Positions 30,487-38,591 of a stretch of 64,000 nt of DNA are shown one piece after another. The DNA lies in contig NZ_VCRA01000009.1 in assembly GCF_005938385.1 (NCBI RefSeq), positions 124,001-188,000 of the forward strand. Direction: 5' to 3'. A program made the position numbers and the translations under genes. Below the pieces are notes generated by a model that was not told where the DNA came from, did not search any database, and saw nothing but the letters and a program-made list of their open reading frames with translations. Position 1 is the stretch's first letter, and each line of letters opens with the position of its first letter. The DNA is from Paenibacillus mesophilus. Its GTDB lineage: Bacteria > Bacillota > Bacilli > Paenibacillales > NBRC-103111.

Positions 30487-31361
30487 ACATATACGGTTGC
30501 CTGGTGATGCTTCCATTCGACGGCGCTTTTGACGATCAACGTGACCAGCGCTAACAGGACTAGCAAGGAGGCTACCGCGAACGATGCCGCGAACTGGTAC
30601 TCGTTGTACAAAATTTCCACGTGCAGCGGCATCGTGTTCGTTTCGCCGCGTATGTGCCCGGAGACGACGGAGACGGCTCCGAATTCTCCCATGGCGCGGG
30701 CGTTGCACAAAATAATGCCGTACAGCAGACCCCATTTGATGTTGGGGAGCGTGACCCGCCAGAAGACGGTCCACCCGCTTGCTCCGAGGCTGACGGCGGC
30801 TTCCTCTTCCTGGCTGCCCTGCGCCTGCATAAGCGGGATTAGCTCGCGAGCGACGAACGGGAACGTCACGAAGATGGTGGCAAGCACGATGCCGGGCAGA
30901 GCGAATATGATCCTGATGTTGTTATCCATCAGAAACGGACCGAACCAGCCTTGCGCGCCGAACAGCAGCACGAAAATCATGCCGGAAATGACCGGAGATA
31001 TGGCAAACGGCAAATCGATAAGCGTAATGAGCAGCTGCTTGCCGCGAAAGCTGAACTTCGCAATCGCCCAAGCCGCCGCAACGCCGAACAGCGTATTAAG
31101 CGGAACGGCGATAGCTGCGGTAAGGAGCGTCAGCCGGATGGCCGATTGGGCTTCCTTCTCGATGATGGCGGCGAAGAAGACGTCGGCTCCTTTTTTGAAA
31201 GCTTGGGTGAACACGGTAAATAATGGGAGTATGAGCACCAATCCGATAAATAAGAGCGCGATTGCGATAAGCAGCCATTTGACCGCGGAAGATTCGCTCG
31301 TGGCGGCCGTCCGGGGCTGGCTGGAAGGCGGTAACGTACGTGCGGCGACAGTTCCGGCCAT
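30474..31361 (-). CDS. cysW: sulfate/thiosulfate ABC transporter permease CysW
   Basis: A 295-residue permease with six helices. The ABC coupling loop is in EEAAVSLGASGWTVFWRVTLPNI, quoted in part (SLGASGWTVFW), and the family stretch GEFGAVSVVSGHIRGETN is present. It pairs with CysT to form the channel. The last codons PQK and stop come from a family III repeat; other CysW proteins end in their own sequence. The start is an ATG after GGAGGGAACTT. It is the third gene of the operon. Confidence 0.95.
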   Translation of the reverse strand: MAGTVAARTLPPSSQPRTAATSESSAVKWLLIAIALLFIGLVLILPLFTVFTQAFKKGADVFFAAIIEKEAQSAIRLTLLTAAIAVPLNTLFGVAAAWAIAKFSFRGKQLLITLIDLPFAISPVISGMIFVLLFGAQGWFGPFLMDNNIRIIFALPGIVLATIFVTFPFVARELIPLMQAQGSQEEEAAVSLGASGWTVFWRVTLPNIKWGLLYGIILCNARAMGEFGAVSVVSGHIRGETNTMPLHVEILYNEYQFAASFAVASLLVLLALVTLIVKSAVEWKHHQATVYVPQK

Positions 31362-31373
31362 GGAAGTTCCCTC

Positions 31374-32258
31374 CTATGCGTTGATCGTGCGGCGGCTGGC
31401 GCTCCATTGCAGAACGTTAATGACGAGCAGCAGAACGAACGAAATGATCAGCATCACGAGAGCGATGGTCGTTGCGCCGACATAGTCGTATTGTTCGAGC
31501 TTGGTCCGGATGAGCAGCGGTGCGATCTCGGTCTTCATCGGCATGTTGCCGGAGATGAAAACGACGGAGCCGTATTCGCCGATCGCCCGCGCGAAGGCAA
31601 GGGCGAAGCCGGTAAGCAGGGAAGGCAGGATGGCGGGAAAGATGACGCTGCGGAACGTTCGCCACCGGGAGGCGCCGAGGGAAGCGGCCGCTTCCTCGAC
31701 GTCCTTCTCCAAATCTTCCAGCACCGGCTGAATCGTCCGGACGACGAACGGCAGGCCGATGAACAGCAGGGCGATCGTGATGCCGAGCGGCGAGTACGCG
31801 GTCTTGATGCCGTATTTGTCGAAGAAGCTGCCGAGCAGTCCGTTTTGCGAATAGATCGCGGTCAAGGCTATGCCGGCTACGGCGGTCGGGAGTGCGAACG
31901 GCAGGTCGACGAGCCCGTCGATGAGACGTTTGCCCGGGAAAGTATACCGGACCAGCACCCATGCCACGATAAGTCCGAAGACGGCGTTGACCAGAGCGGC
32001 GACGAGCGAAGTGCTCAAGCTGACCTGGATCGAAGCGACCACGCGAGGATCGGTGACCGTCTCCCAAAACTTGCTCCAGGTTTGCCCGGTCGATTTCACG
32101 ACAATTCCGGCTAGCGGGAACAGGACGATCAAGCTCAAGTACAGGATCGTAAAGCCCATCGACAAGCCGAAGCCCGGCAGGACGGATCGTTTCTTTTTGA
32201 TTTTATGGGGACCCCTCGCTGCGGCTTCGCTTTGAGGGGCTGTTTGGTTTGCTGCCAT
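31374..32258 (-). CDS. cysT: sulfate/thiosulfate ABC transporter permease CysT
   Basis: A 294-residue permease with six helices and a basic N-terminus (GPHKIKKKRSVLPGFGLS). The coupling loop EEAAASLGASRWRTF is present, along with GEYGSVVFISGNMPMKTEIA. It forms the membrane channel with CysW. The stop lies 12 bp before the cysW start, so the genes are co-transcribed. It is the second gene of the operon after the binding protein. Confidence 0.95.
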   Translation of the reverse strand: MAANQTAPQSEAAARGPHKIKKKRSVLPGFGLSMGFTILYLSLIVLFPLAGIVVKSTGQTWSKFWETVTDPRVVASIQVSLSTSLVAALVNAVFGLIVAWVLVRYTFPGKRLIDGLVDLPFALPTAVAGIALTAIYSQNGLLGSFFDKYGIKTAYSPLGITIALLFIGLPFVVRTIQPVLEDLEKDVEEAAASLGASRWRTFRSVIFPAILPSLLTGFALAFARAIGEYGSVVFISGNMPMKTEIAPLLIRTKLEQYDYVGATTIALVMLIISFVLLLVINVLQWSASRRTINA

Positions 32259-32284
32259 CGGTTCAGGTCACTCCTGTCACCTAA

Positions 32285-33370
32285 TTATTTGGAAGGTTTG
32301 TAAATTTGATCGAAGATGCCTCCGTCCGCGAAATGGGTTTTTTGCGCTTTTTGCCAGCCTCCGAAGTCTTTGTCGATCGTAAGCAGCTCGATTTTCGGGA
32401 ACTGCTTCTCATGTTTTTTCGCTACGGATTCGAGGCGCGGACGGTAAAAGTTTTTGGCGGCGATTTCTTGGCCTTCTTCCGAATACAAGTATTCCAGATA
32501 CGCTTGCGCGACTTCGCGGCTGCCTTTCTTGTCGGCGACTTTATCGACGATAGAGACAGGTGGTTCAGCCAAAATGCTGAGTGAAGGAACGACGATTTCG
32601 AACTTGTCGGGGCCGAACTCCTTTAAGGAGAGGAACGCTTCGTTCTCCCAGGCGAGCAGAACGTCGCCTATGCCGCGCTCGACGAATGTCGTCGTCGATC
32701 CGCGTGCGCCGGAATCGAGTACCGGTACGTTTTTGAACAGCTTGGAGACGAAGTCTTTTGCCGCGTTCTCGTCGTTGTTGTTGTGCTTCAGGGCGTAGCC
32801 CCATGCGGCCAAGTAGTTCCAGCGCGCGCCGCCCGACGTTTTCGGATTCGGGGTAATGACGCTTACGCCCGGCTTGATCAAATCGTTCCAGTCCTTGATG
32901 CCTTTCGGATTGCCTTTCTTTACGAGGAAGACGATGGTCGAAGTATAAGGCGAGCTATTGTCTTTCAGACGTTTTTGCCAGTCGGCGTTGATCAGGCCTT
33001 TCTCTTGAATCGCGTCGATATCGTAGGCGAGCGCAAGCGTGACGACGTCGGCTTGGATGCCGTCGATGACCGAGCGTCCTTGACTGCCGGAGCCGCCGTG
33101 CGATTGCTTGACCGTCACTTTTTGGTTGGCTTTGCCTTCCCAGTATTTGGCGAACGCTTTGTTATATTCTTCGTACAGCTCGCGGGTCGGATCGTAAGAG
33201 ACGTTCAGCAGTTCGATCGGCGGTTTGGCGGCCGGCTTCGAATCGGATGCGGCAGGCGCGGAGGCGGAGGTCTTCTGATCTCCGTTCGACGCGGCGCTTC
33301 CTCCGCCGCAGGCGGTAAGGCCGACTAACAGGATGGCGGAAATGGCGGACAGCAGGAACGGTTTTCTCAT
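32285..33370 (-). CDS. sbp: sulfate-binding lipoprotein
   Basis: A 361-residue solute-binding lipoprotein, with a lipobox LTACG near residue 18-22 after LLSAISAILLVG. The family motif GGSGSQGRSVIDGIQADVV and NPKTSGGARWNYLAAWGYAL (each in part) are those of Sbp/CysP. It captures sulfate or thiosulfate outside the membrane. The ATG follows AAAGGGAG. It is the first gene of sbp-cysT-cysW-cysA-yezD. The 18-bp sequence shared with yezD lies about 90 bp upstream. Confidence 0.95.
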   Translation of the reverse strand: MRKPFLLSAISAILLVGLTACGGGSAASNGDQKTSASAPAASDSKPAAKPPIELLNVSYDPTRELYEEYNKAFAKYWEGKANQKVTVKQSHGGSGSQGRSVIDGIQADVVTLALAYDIDAIQEKGLINADWQKRLKDNSSPYTSTIVFLVKKGNPKGIKDWNDLIKPGVSVITPNPKTSGGARWNYLAAWGYALKHNNNDENAAKDFVSKLFKNVPVLDSGARGSTTTFVERGIGDVLLAWENEAFLSLKEFGPDKFEIVVPSLSILAEPPVSIVDKVADKKGSREVAQAYLEYLYSEEGQEIAAKNFYRPRLESVAKKHEKQFPKIELLTIDKDFGGWQKAQKTHFADGGIFDQIYKPSK

Positions 33371-33460
33371 TTGTTTTCAAACTCCCTTTTTCTGATTTGA
33401 TAAACAGTCGATGTAACGTTCTGGGTGCTCCAGTCTCCGGCTGTCCGGTTGACCGATTAA

Positions 33461-33478
33461 TCCTATAAATATAGTTGG
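33461..33478 (-). promoter_or_regulatory. shared sulfur-locus sequence, copy 2
   Basis: TCCTATAAATATAGTTGG is identical to 23631-23648. Flanks are similar too (AT-rich on both sides). It lies upstream of the sulfate operon, in a position suited to a repressor site or promoter. Confidence 0.6.
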
Positions 33479-33675
33479 GATTATTTATGGAAGCAATCGT
33501 AACACCGCCGCACATACGTGTCAATACGGCTTGAAGATTATGTTATTTTGAACGAAAGATACTCCTTTGCGAAGGGAATCCGGCGAAATTCGGGTGAGCG
33601 TACAGCCAGTTTCCCTATGTTTGAGGCAACCTTTTGTTCATCATGAACTTTTTGGCTTCCCATAAGAAAAAGTAA

Positions 33676-33938
33676 TAAATCGGTCATGAGCCGACGCAGT
33701 CGGGCTCTCATCCGATTGCACCAAGCTCTACCATGAAACGCGGTCGCTCCTCATCGAATTGCATCGATCCGAGGTTGGTATAAATCGGTCATGAGCCGAC
33801 GCAGTCGGGCTCTCATCCGATTGCACCAAGCTCTACCATGAAACGCGGTCGCTCCTCATCGAATTGCATCGATCCGAGGTTGGTATAAATCGGTCATGAG
33901 CCGACGCAGTCGGGCTCTCATCCGATTGCACCAAGCTC
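33676..33938. repeat. tandem repeat of a 105-bp unit (2.5 copies)
   Basis: Identical units begin at 33676, 33781 and 33886; the last is cut after about 53 bp. Each holds a strong hairpin: AATCGG-tc-ATGAG-CCGAC with GTCGG-g-CTCTCAT-CCGATT. No gene crosses it. The 105-bp period is a multiple of 3, but stops in the possible frames argue against coding. Confidence 0.9.
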
Positions 33939-34111
33939 AATTGAGGGGCGCGCATCCGTTCTCCGCTGGAGCACAGGTACTCGATGTTTACAATATGCAC
34001 CGGGCCCGGCAACGGTGCTATTGGATGGGGCTGCAATGAGCCTGTGCCGGGATAAGGAGCGTTCGGGCAGCGTTTCCGAGGCGTTGGGAGAGGGGAGTTT
34101 AATCGGACAGT

Positions 34112-34302
34112 GTACATATGAACCTTATATGACTTATGGGAGTGCATGATGCGCTGAATAGGGCTCATTTGAACGTTATTTCATTGAATATGCCCGAAAT
34201 CTACCGATTTTGCGCATGTGCGGCGGAGGGTAGTGTACATTTGAACCTTATTCGGCCGGTATCGAAGCAACTTGCGGAGTATAGTGCTCATATGAACGTT
34301 AT
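34112..34302. repeat. four-copy motif array with alternating versions
   Basis: The 17-bp motif occurs at 34112, 34163, 34235 and 34286: GTACATATGAACCTTAT, GCTCATTTGAACGTTAT, GTACATTTGAACCTTAT, GCTCATATGAACGTTAT. Spacing is 51, 72, 51 bp. It alternates GTAC/CCTTAT with GCTC/CGTTAT versions. The stretch 33371-34405 is otherwise gene-free. Confidence 0.8.
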
Positions 34303-34360
34303 TTCTCTCAAGCAGCGTTCTTCAAGCAGCTCGTTCCGCCGAGGAGCTCCTTGGACATAA

Positions 34361-34396
34361 CAAAACGGAAGCCCCTTCATAAGATAAAGGCTTCCG
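34361..34396 (-). terminator. terminator of the lipoprotein gene
   Basis: On the minus strand, CGGAAGCC pairs with GGCTTCCG, followed by TTTTG. It lies just beyond the stop at 34406. Confidence 0.6.
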
Positions 34397-34405
34397 CTTG
34401 AGCAA

Positions 34406-35080
34406 TCATTTTGTTTTGGATTGCAGCAGCTCGACAAGCTGCTGACCGATATTGTTCATACCGCCGGCGCCTGGGGCTCCTCCGGGTCTGCCGCCACCCG
34501 GTGAGACAGCTCCCTGCGCGCTGTCGCTACTTTGCATGTTGCCGCCGCTTGGTGCGCTCTGCGCCTTGCCGCCGCCCCCGGCTTGCGGTCCATCGCTGCC
34601 TTGCGGTCTATCACCACCCTGCGATCTATCGCCTTGTCCGCCTCGGCCGTTAGCGCCTCCCGGCATGCGCGTCGAAGCGTCCGCTATGTATTGTTTCTGC
34701 TCCGTCGAAAGCTTCTCTATTAGCTTAGCCTTACTTTCGTCGGTCAGCTCGCCTTTGGCTGCAATGTCTTGCACGAGCGGGAGCATGTAGGCCGCCTGTT
34801 CTTTCGTTATCGTTAATCCGTCCGTTTTGTCCATCGAGGGGATCGAACGGAACACGGTCATCATATTCATCGACTGTTCGCTCATTCCGGATGGGCCCCG
34901 CTGCTGGGGCGTCCCGTTTTGTCCGTTCTGCGGGGCTTGCGCGCTCGGAGCGTTTTGTCCCTGGGCTCCCGCGGCATTTGCCGTATCGCCGGACGGCTGC
35001 GTTCCCGGCTGGGAAGCACACCCGCTCAAGAAAATCGAAAGCACGATTCCCGCTCCCAGCATGCTGCGATAATGTTTCAT
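34406..35080 (-). CDS. low-complexity lipoprotein, function unknown
   Basis: A 224-residue lipoprotein (lipobox FLSGC at about residue 17-21). A Gln-, Ala- and Gly-rich N-terminal half is followed by a helical central block, GLTITKEQAAYMLPLVQDIA and LTDESKAKLIEKLSTEQKQY, and a Gly/Gln/Pro-rich C-terminus. The helical block resembles the tail of Bacillales proteins with repeated K-E-Q, but I cannot name a family. The ATG is chosen because GGGAGTGG lies 7 nt before it. Confidence 0.6.
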   Translation of the reverse strand: MKHYRSMLGAGIVLSIFLSGCASQPGTQPSGDTANAAGAQGQNAPSAQAPQNGQNGTPQQRGPSGMSEQSMNMMTVFRSIPSMDKTDGLTITKEQAAYMLPLVQDIAAKGELTDESKAKLIEKLSTEQKQYIADASTRMPGGANGRGGQGDRSQGGDRPQGSDGPQAGGGGKAQSAPSGGNMQSSDSAQGAVSPGGGRPGGAPGAGGMNNIGQQLVELLQSKTK

Positions 35081-35193
35081 GACATTCACCACTCCCGTTA
35101 GGTTGTATGGGTTCTCCGGTTTTTCATTTTAGTACCGGTTTCTGAAATCAGCCTAAACGGAAGCTGAGAGCGGGCTTAATGTCGGCCGTTTCA

Positions 35194-36000
35194 TCAATGC
35201 GGATATGCGCTGCCGCCATCGACTCCGCACGGGCCCCCGTCGGGATTCGCTTCAAGCATGACTTCCGTACCGTCGGCGCGGAACAGCGGCCGGTAATAGG
35301 AACTGATGCTGGCGGCTGAAGCGTTCGCGTAATGGCAGATGAATGCTCTGCGGAACCGGTCCTTCGTCTTGTTGCGGTACGAGCCGTGAATGAGGTTGCC
35401 GTTGAAGAAGAGCACGTCGCCTTTATCCATGACGGCCGGGACAACCGTATGGTCTCGGGGCGGCTTGACATAGTGGGTCGTGAACGACTCGTTCTCATCG
35501 GCTTTGTCCGGACAGACGATATCGAACCGGTTCGTCTTCGGTACGACGAGCAGACCGCCGTTTTGTTCATCGGCGGGGTCGACGGCCGTCCAAGCGGCGA
35601 TACAGTTGCCCGGCTCGACTTTCAAATAGAAATTGTCCTGATGGAGCGCTTGTCCCCGCGAGCCCGGAGGCTTGTAGTAGAACATGCTTTGCGCGGCGAG
35701 AGGCTCTTCCCCGTATAAATCGCGCAGCACGTCCAGCACCGGCTTATGCAGCATATAGGATTTGGCCGTTTCGTTGAACCGGTGGGGGTGCATGACGCGC
35801 GGATACCGCCTCAGCGGGTCGGCCCCCGCCGCGGTCAAATCGGGCATGAAGTAGCCTGGTATCGTTTGATGGCTGATCTCCTCGAAAGTCCGTTCGATTT
35901 CGTCCAATTGCTCCGTCGCAAACAAGCCTTTGATTATGATGAAGCCTTCCTCCTCGAAACGGCGCTTCTGATCTTCCGTTATTGCACGCAAAAGGTGCAT
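35194..36000 (-). CDS. phytanoyl-CoA dioxygenase (PhyH) family protein
   Basis: A 268-residue Fe(II)/2-oxoglutarate oxygenase. The metal-binding H-x-D pair is in LHQDNFYLKV and the second histidine lies in NGNLIHGSYRNK, followed by the R of FRRAF. It hydroxylates a small molecule; the substrate is unknown. The start is the ATG after GAGGGGG, at 36000. It is divergent from an AraC regulator 219 bp away, which may control it. Confidence 0.85.
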   Translation of the reverse strand: MHLLRAITEDQKRRFEEEGFIIIKGLFATEQLDEIERTFEEISHQTIPGYFMPDLTAAGADPLRRYPRVMHPHRFNETAKSYMLHKPVLDVLRDLYGEEPLAAQSMFYYKPPGSRGQALHQDNFYLKVEPGNCIAAWTAVDPADEQNGGLLVVPKTNRFDIVCPDKADENESFTTHYVKPPRDHTVVPAVMDKGDVLFFNGNLIHGSYRNKTKDRFRRAFICHYANASAASISSYYRPLFRADGTEVMLEANPDGGPCGVDGGSAYPH

Positions 36001-36218
36001 TGCGAATCCCCCTCGCTCCCAAATTGTTGCTCTCACGTTCATGATACTGCCGAGGCAAGGTCGCGGATAGTCACATTCGTGCCAAAAACTCACACGATCC
36101 TGCTATTTCAAAAATTGCCTCTCCTACCTGACGATTGTTATACGGGGGACGATGCGATATGCTGATGGAAATGGATATAAACGATTCTGCCCATGGCAGG
36201 AGAAGGGAGCATGTGCGG

Positions 36219-37040
36219 ATGGCAAAAGAGATGAACCGCCCTGCCGGGAACGGCGGCGTAACTTCCGGCGTCGTCATCGCCGGTCATTTCAACGAGCCGG
36301 ACACGTATATGACCCGACGACCCGACGGAATGGAAGATTGGCTGATCACTTATACGCTGGGGGGAACCGGATACTACATAACGTCCGGTACGAAAAGCTT
36401 GTGCCGAGCCGGAGACATCGCTTTGCTGAAATCGGGGACGCCCCACCAGTACGGAACGGAGAAAGGGGAGCGGTGGCATTTCGTCTGGGCGCATTTCTCG
36501 TCGCGCATGCTGGAAACGGGACTGTTGCCGGACAAGGAGCTGATCGTTCATCGCGTAGAGAGCGATTCGGTGCGCAAGCGGATATACCGGGCTTTCAAAC
36601 GGGTCATCTCCGATTTCGGAGAGAGAGGACCATACTGGCACGAGCTGAGCGAGAATGCGCTCCGGGAAATATTGCTGCTGCTCGCTAAACGAATGTCCGG
36701 GCCAACCGATCCCCGCATCGAGGAGGCGCTTCGTCTCCTGTCCGAGAACATGAGAGATTCGGTCCGGATCGATGTTCTGGCCAGAGCCGTCGGCCTGTCT
36801 CCTTCGAGGCTGTCCCACTTGTTCAAGGAAACGACCGGTCACTCGATCGTGGAGACGTTAAACCGGATGCGCATCCGCCAGGCCGCTCTGCTGCTTCGGC
36901 ATACGGACCGCAATGCGTCGGAGGTCGCCCAAGACGTCGGCTTCGGCAACTACAATCATTTCCTGAACCAATTCCGCAAGCAGTTCGGGGTCAATCCGAG
37001 CACGTTCCAGAGGAGGGGATACGGGACGGAGCGGGAATGA
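36219..37040 (+). CDS. AraC-family regulator with cupin-type sensor domain
   Basis: A 273-residue regulator. Residues 20-120 are a cupin-like arm (WLITYTLGGTGYYITSG and LLKSGTPHQYG). The C-terminal pair of helix-turn-helix units has SPSRLSHLFKETTGHSIVE and ASEVAQDVGFGNYNHFLNQF, typical AraC/XylS. It probably controls the divergent PhyH gene. The start is the ATG preceded by AGAAGGGAGC. It is convergent with another AraC gene 15 bp away. Confidence 0.88.
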   Translation: MAKEMNRPAGNGGVTSGVVIAGHFNEPDTYMTRRPDGMEDWLITYTLGGTGYYITSGTKSLCRAGDIALLKSGTPHQYGTEKGERWHFVWAHFSSRMLETGLLPDKELIVHRVESDSVRKRIYRAFKRVISDFGERGPYWHELSENALREILLLLAKRMSGPTDPRIEEALRLLSENMRDSVRIDVLARAVGLSPSRLSHLFKETTGHSIVETLNRMRIRQAALLLRHTDRNASEVAQDVGFGNYNHFLNQFRKQFGVNPSTFQRRGYGTERE

Positions 37041-37054
37041 GGAAGCCGTTTCAT

Positions 37055-37921
37055 TCAGTAGCTTTTCTTGTAATTCGCCGGTGACACGCCCACGTACTTC
37101 TTGAACAGCCGGGAAAAATAAAACACATCGGCGTATCCGAGGGACGTAGCGATTTCTTTCAATGTTCGTTCCGTATTCAGCAATATATTTTTCGCCTCGG
37201 CCACTTTCAGTCGATGGACGTACTCGTTTAACGGGTATCCGGTGTATTTCCGAACGGTTCTCTTCAAGGTCGATAAGGAGATGTGATGCTTTTCGCACAG
37301 CTTCTTGGCGTTAAAGGGACGGAATAGCGATCCGGCGATGTCGTCCATCAGCCTGATCGTATCTTCATTTTTGTCGGAGCTGGGCGAGGTGCGGGTGGTC
37401 ATCATAAATTCGAACAGCAAGGATTCAAGCAGCAGTGCCGCCCGGTCCACGTTAATCGGAACACCGCTGTCCATCAGCATGAATATCCGCTCGATTTTGC
37501 TTTGCTGCGCTTCGTCGGTCTCGACCGGCCTCACCGTCCCCGGCTCGAAAAGCCAAGTATCCAGCCATTCCCGTATCCGCGGACCTTGGATCGTGAAATA
37601 ATATTCATCCCAATAGCCGCCCGGATCGGGTCCGAAATGAAAGACGGCATCCGGATAAAACAGAAAAAGGCTGCCCGCCGCTACCGGCTGCTTTTCGCCG
37701 TCGTTGACCCGGTAAGTTCCGGAACCCCCGGCAATGTACACGACCGCCCATTTGTCCACGAAGCGTGCATCCGTTCTATAGTATGTTCTGCCGGGCAAAT
37801 GTCCGACGTCGAGAATCGTTAGCGATTTATGGCACAACTTGCTTTTGTCCACCTTGAGATCGATAATCCGGATCGGCTTCGTGCTGATCCTATAGTCCAT
37901 GTATCTGGTCATCGTTTCCAT
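37055..37921 (-). CDS. AraC-family regulator
   Basis: A 288-residue AraC regulator. The N-terminal cupin-like part has AVVYIAGGSGTYRVNDGE, and the C-terminal DNA-binding part has KHHISLSTLKRTVRKYTGYP and LKEIATSLGYADVFYFSRLF then KKYVGVSPANYKKSY, a canonical end. It probably senses a sugar. It is convergent with the AraC gene at 36219. Its targets may be the transport and beta-helix genes at 38.6 kb. Confidence 0.88.
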   Translation of the reverse strand: METMTRYMDYRISTKPIRIIDLKVDKSKLCHKSLTILDVGHLPGRTYYRTDARFVDKWAVVYIAGGSGTYRVNDGEKQPVAAGSLFLFYPDAVFHFGPDPGGYWDEYYFTIQGPRIREWLDTWLFEPGTVRPVETDEAQQSKIERIFMLMDSGVPINVDRAALLLESLLFEFMMTTRTSPSSDKNEDTIRLMDDIAGSLFRPFNAKKLCEKHHISLSTLKRTVRKYTGYPLNEYVHRLKVAEAKNILLNTERTLKEIATSLGYADVFYFSRLFKKYVGVSPANYKKSY

Positions 37922-38040
37922 TCCTTCCCTTCCTTGCGGGATGGTAATTTAAGTATACAGTTCATCGGGATTGCTGCATAGCCGGGAGTGTCGCGGCATA
38001 TTTCGAGAACTTTGTTCACCAATAGGGAACTGCAGGCGGG

Positions 38041-38528
38041 AGTTGAACGAATGGATGTTGGGTTGCAATCGATGTTTTACAAGGCGGTACGGGGGTACAA
38101 TGCCTGGTCGCAGGCGCGCAAAAGATACGTAGGACACGGCATATGGACCTAATAGGCTGCCGCAGAGAAAGCGCTGCGCTGCAGTGTCTCGTTTCCGACG
38201 AGCGCGACTTCCTGCTGACAACGGGTACGGATCCGATGTTCTGGAAAGGAGGACCTTTGAACATTGTCCGGATCGAGGTGGAAACCCGGGAGCGGCGGGC
38301 AAGCCGCAGCTGTCGCTTCGGTACAAATGGCTGCAGATAGGGATGCGGGATTACGAGCTGATGCAGTTGATGAATCGCGACGGACGGGAACAAGAGGTGC
38401 GAGCGGCAGTCGACGCCGTTATGCGCTTCCGGTACCCGCGGGAGCTTCATCCGGATGCCCGCAGGAAATCAGAGGAGTTGTACAGCTTGGACGAAGCGGA
38501 TTGCGATCGGCTGCTGCGTTCTCTTTAG
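38041..38528 (+). pseudogene. frame-broken remnant, possibly of a DUF4091-type glycosidase
   Basis: A chain of short, frame-shifted pieces. The pieces read MFYKAVRGYNAWSQ, DPMFWKGGPLNIVRIE, then SLRYKWLQIGMRDYELMQLM and a helical end in the third frame. The order (F/Y-WxxW-like aromatic, PG-like loop, R-x-G-x-x-DYE) is like the C-terminal domain DUF4091, which is common on surface glycosidases. Stops and shifts occur at about 38150 and 38280. It is downstream of the AraC gene and before a sugar-binding protein. Confidence 0.4.
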
Positions 38529-38591
38529 AATCCGATTTCGGGAATGCGCTTTCAATTAAGGTATTAACCTAGACAGGAAGGGGAACGAACT

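Noticed and set aside
33676..33938. CRISPR array
   Set aside because: The unit is 105 bp and identical throughout, without spacers, and no cas genes are present.
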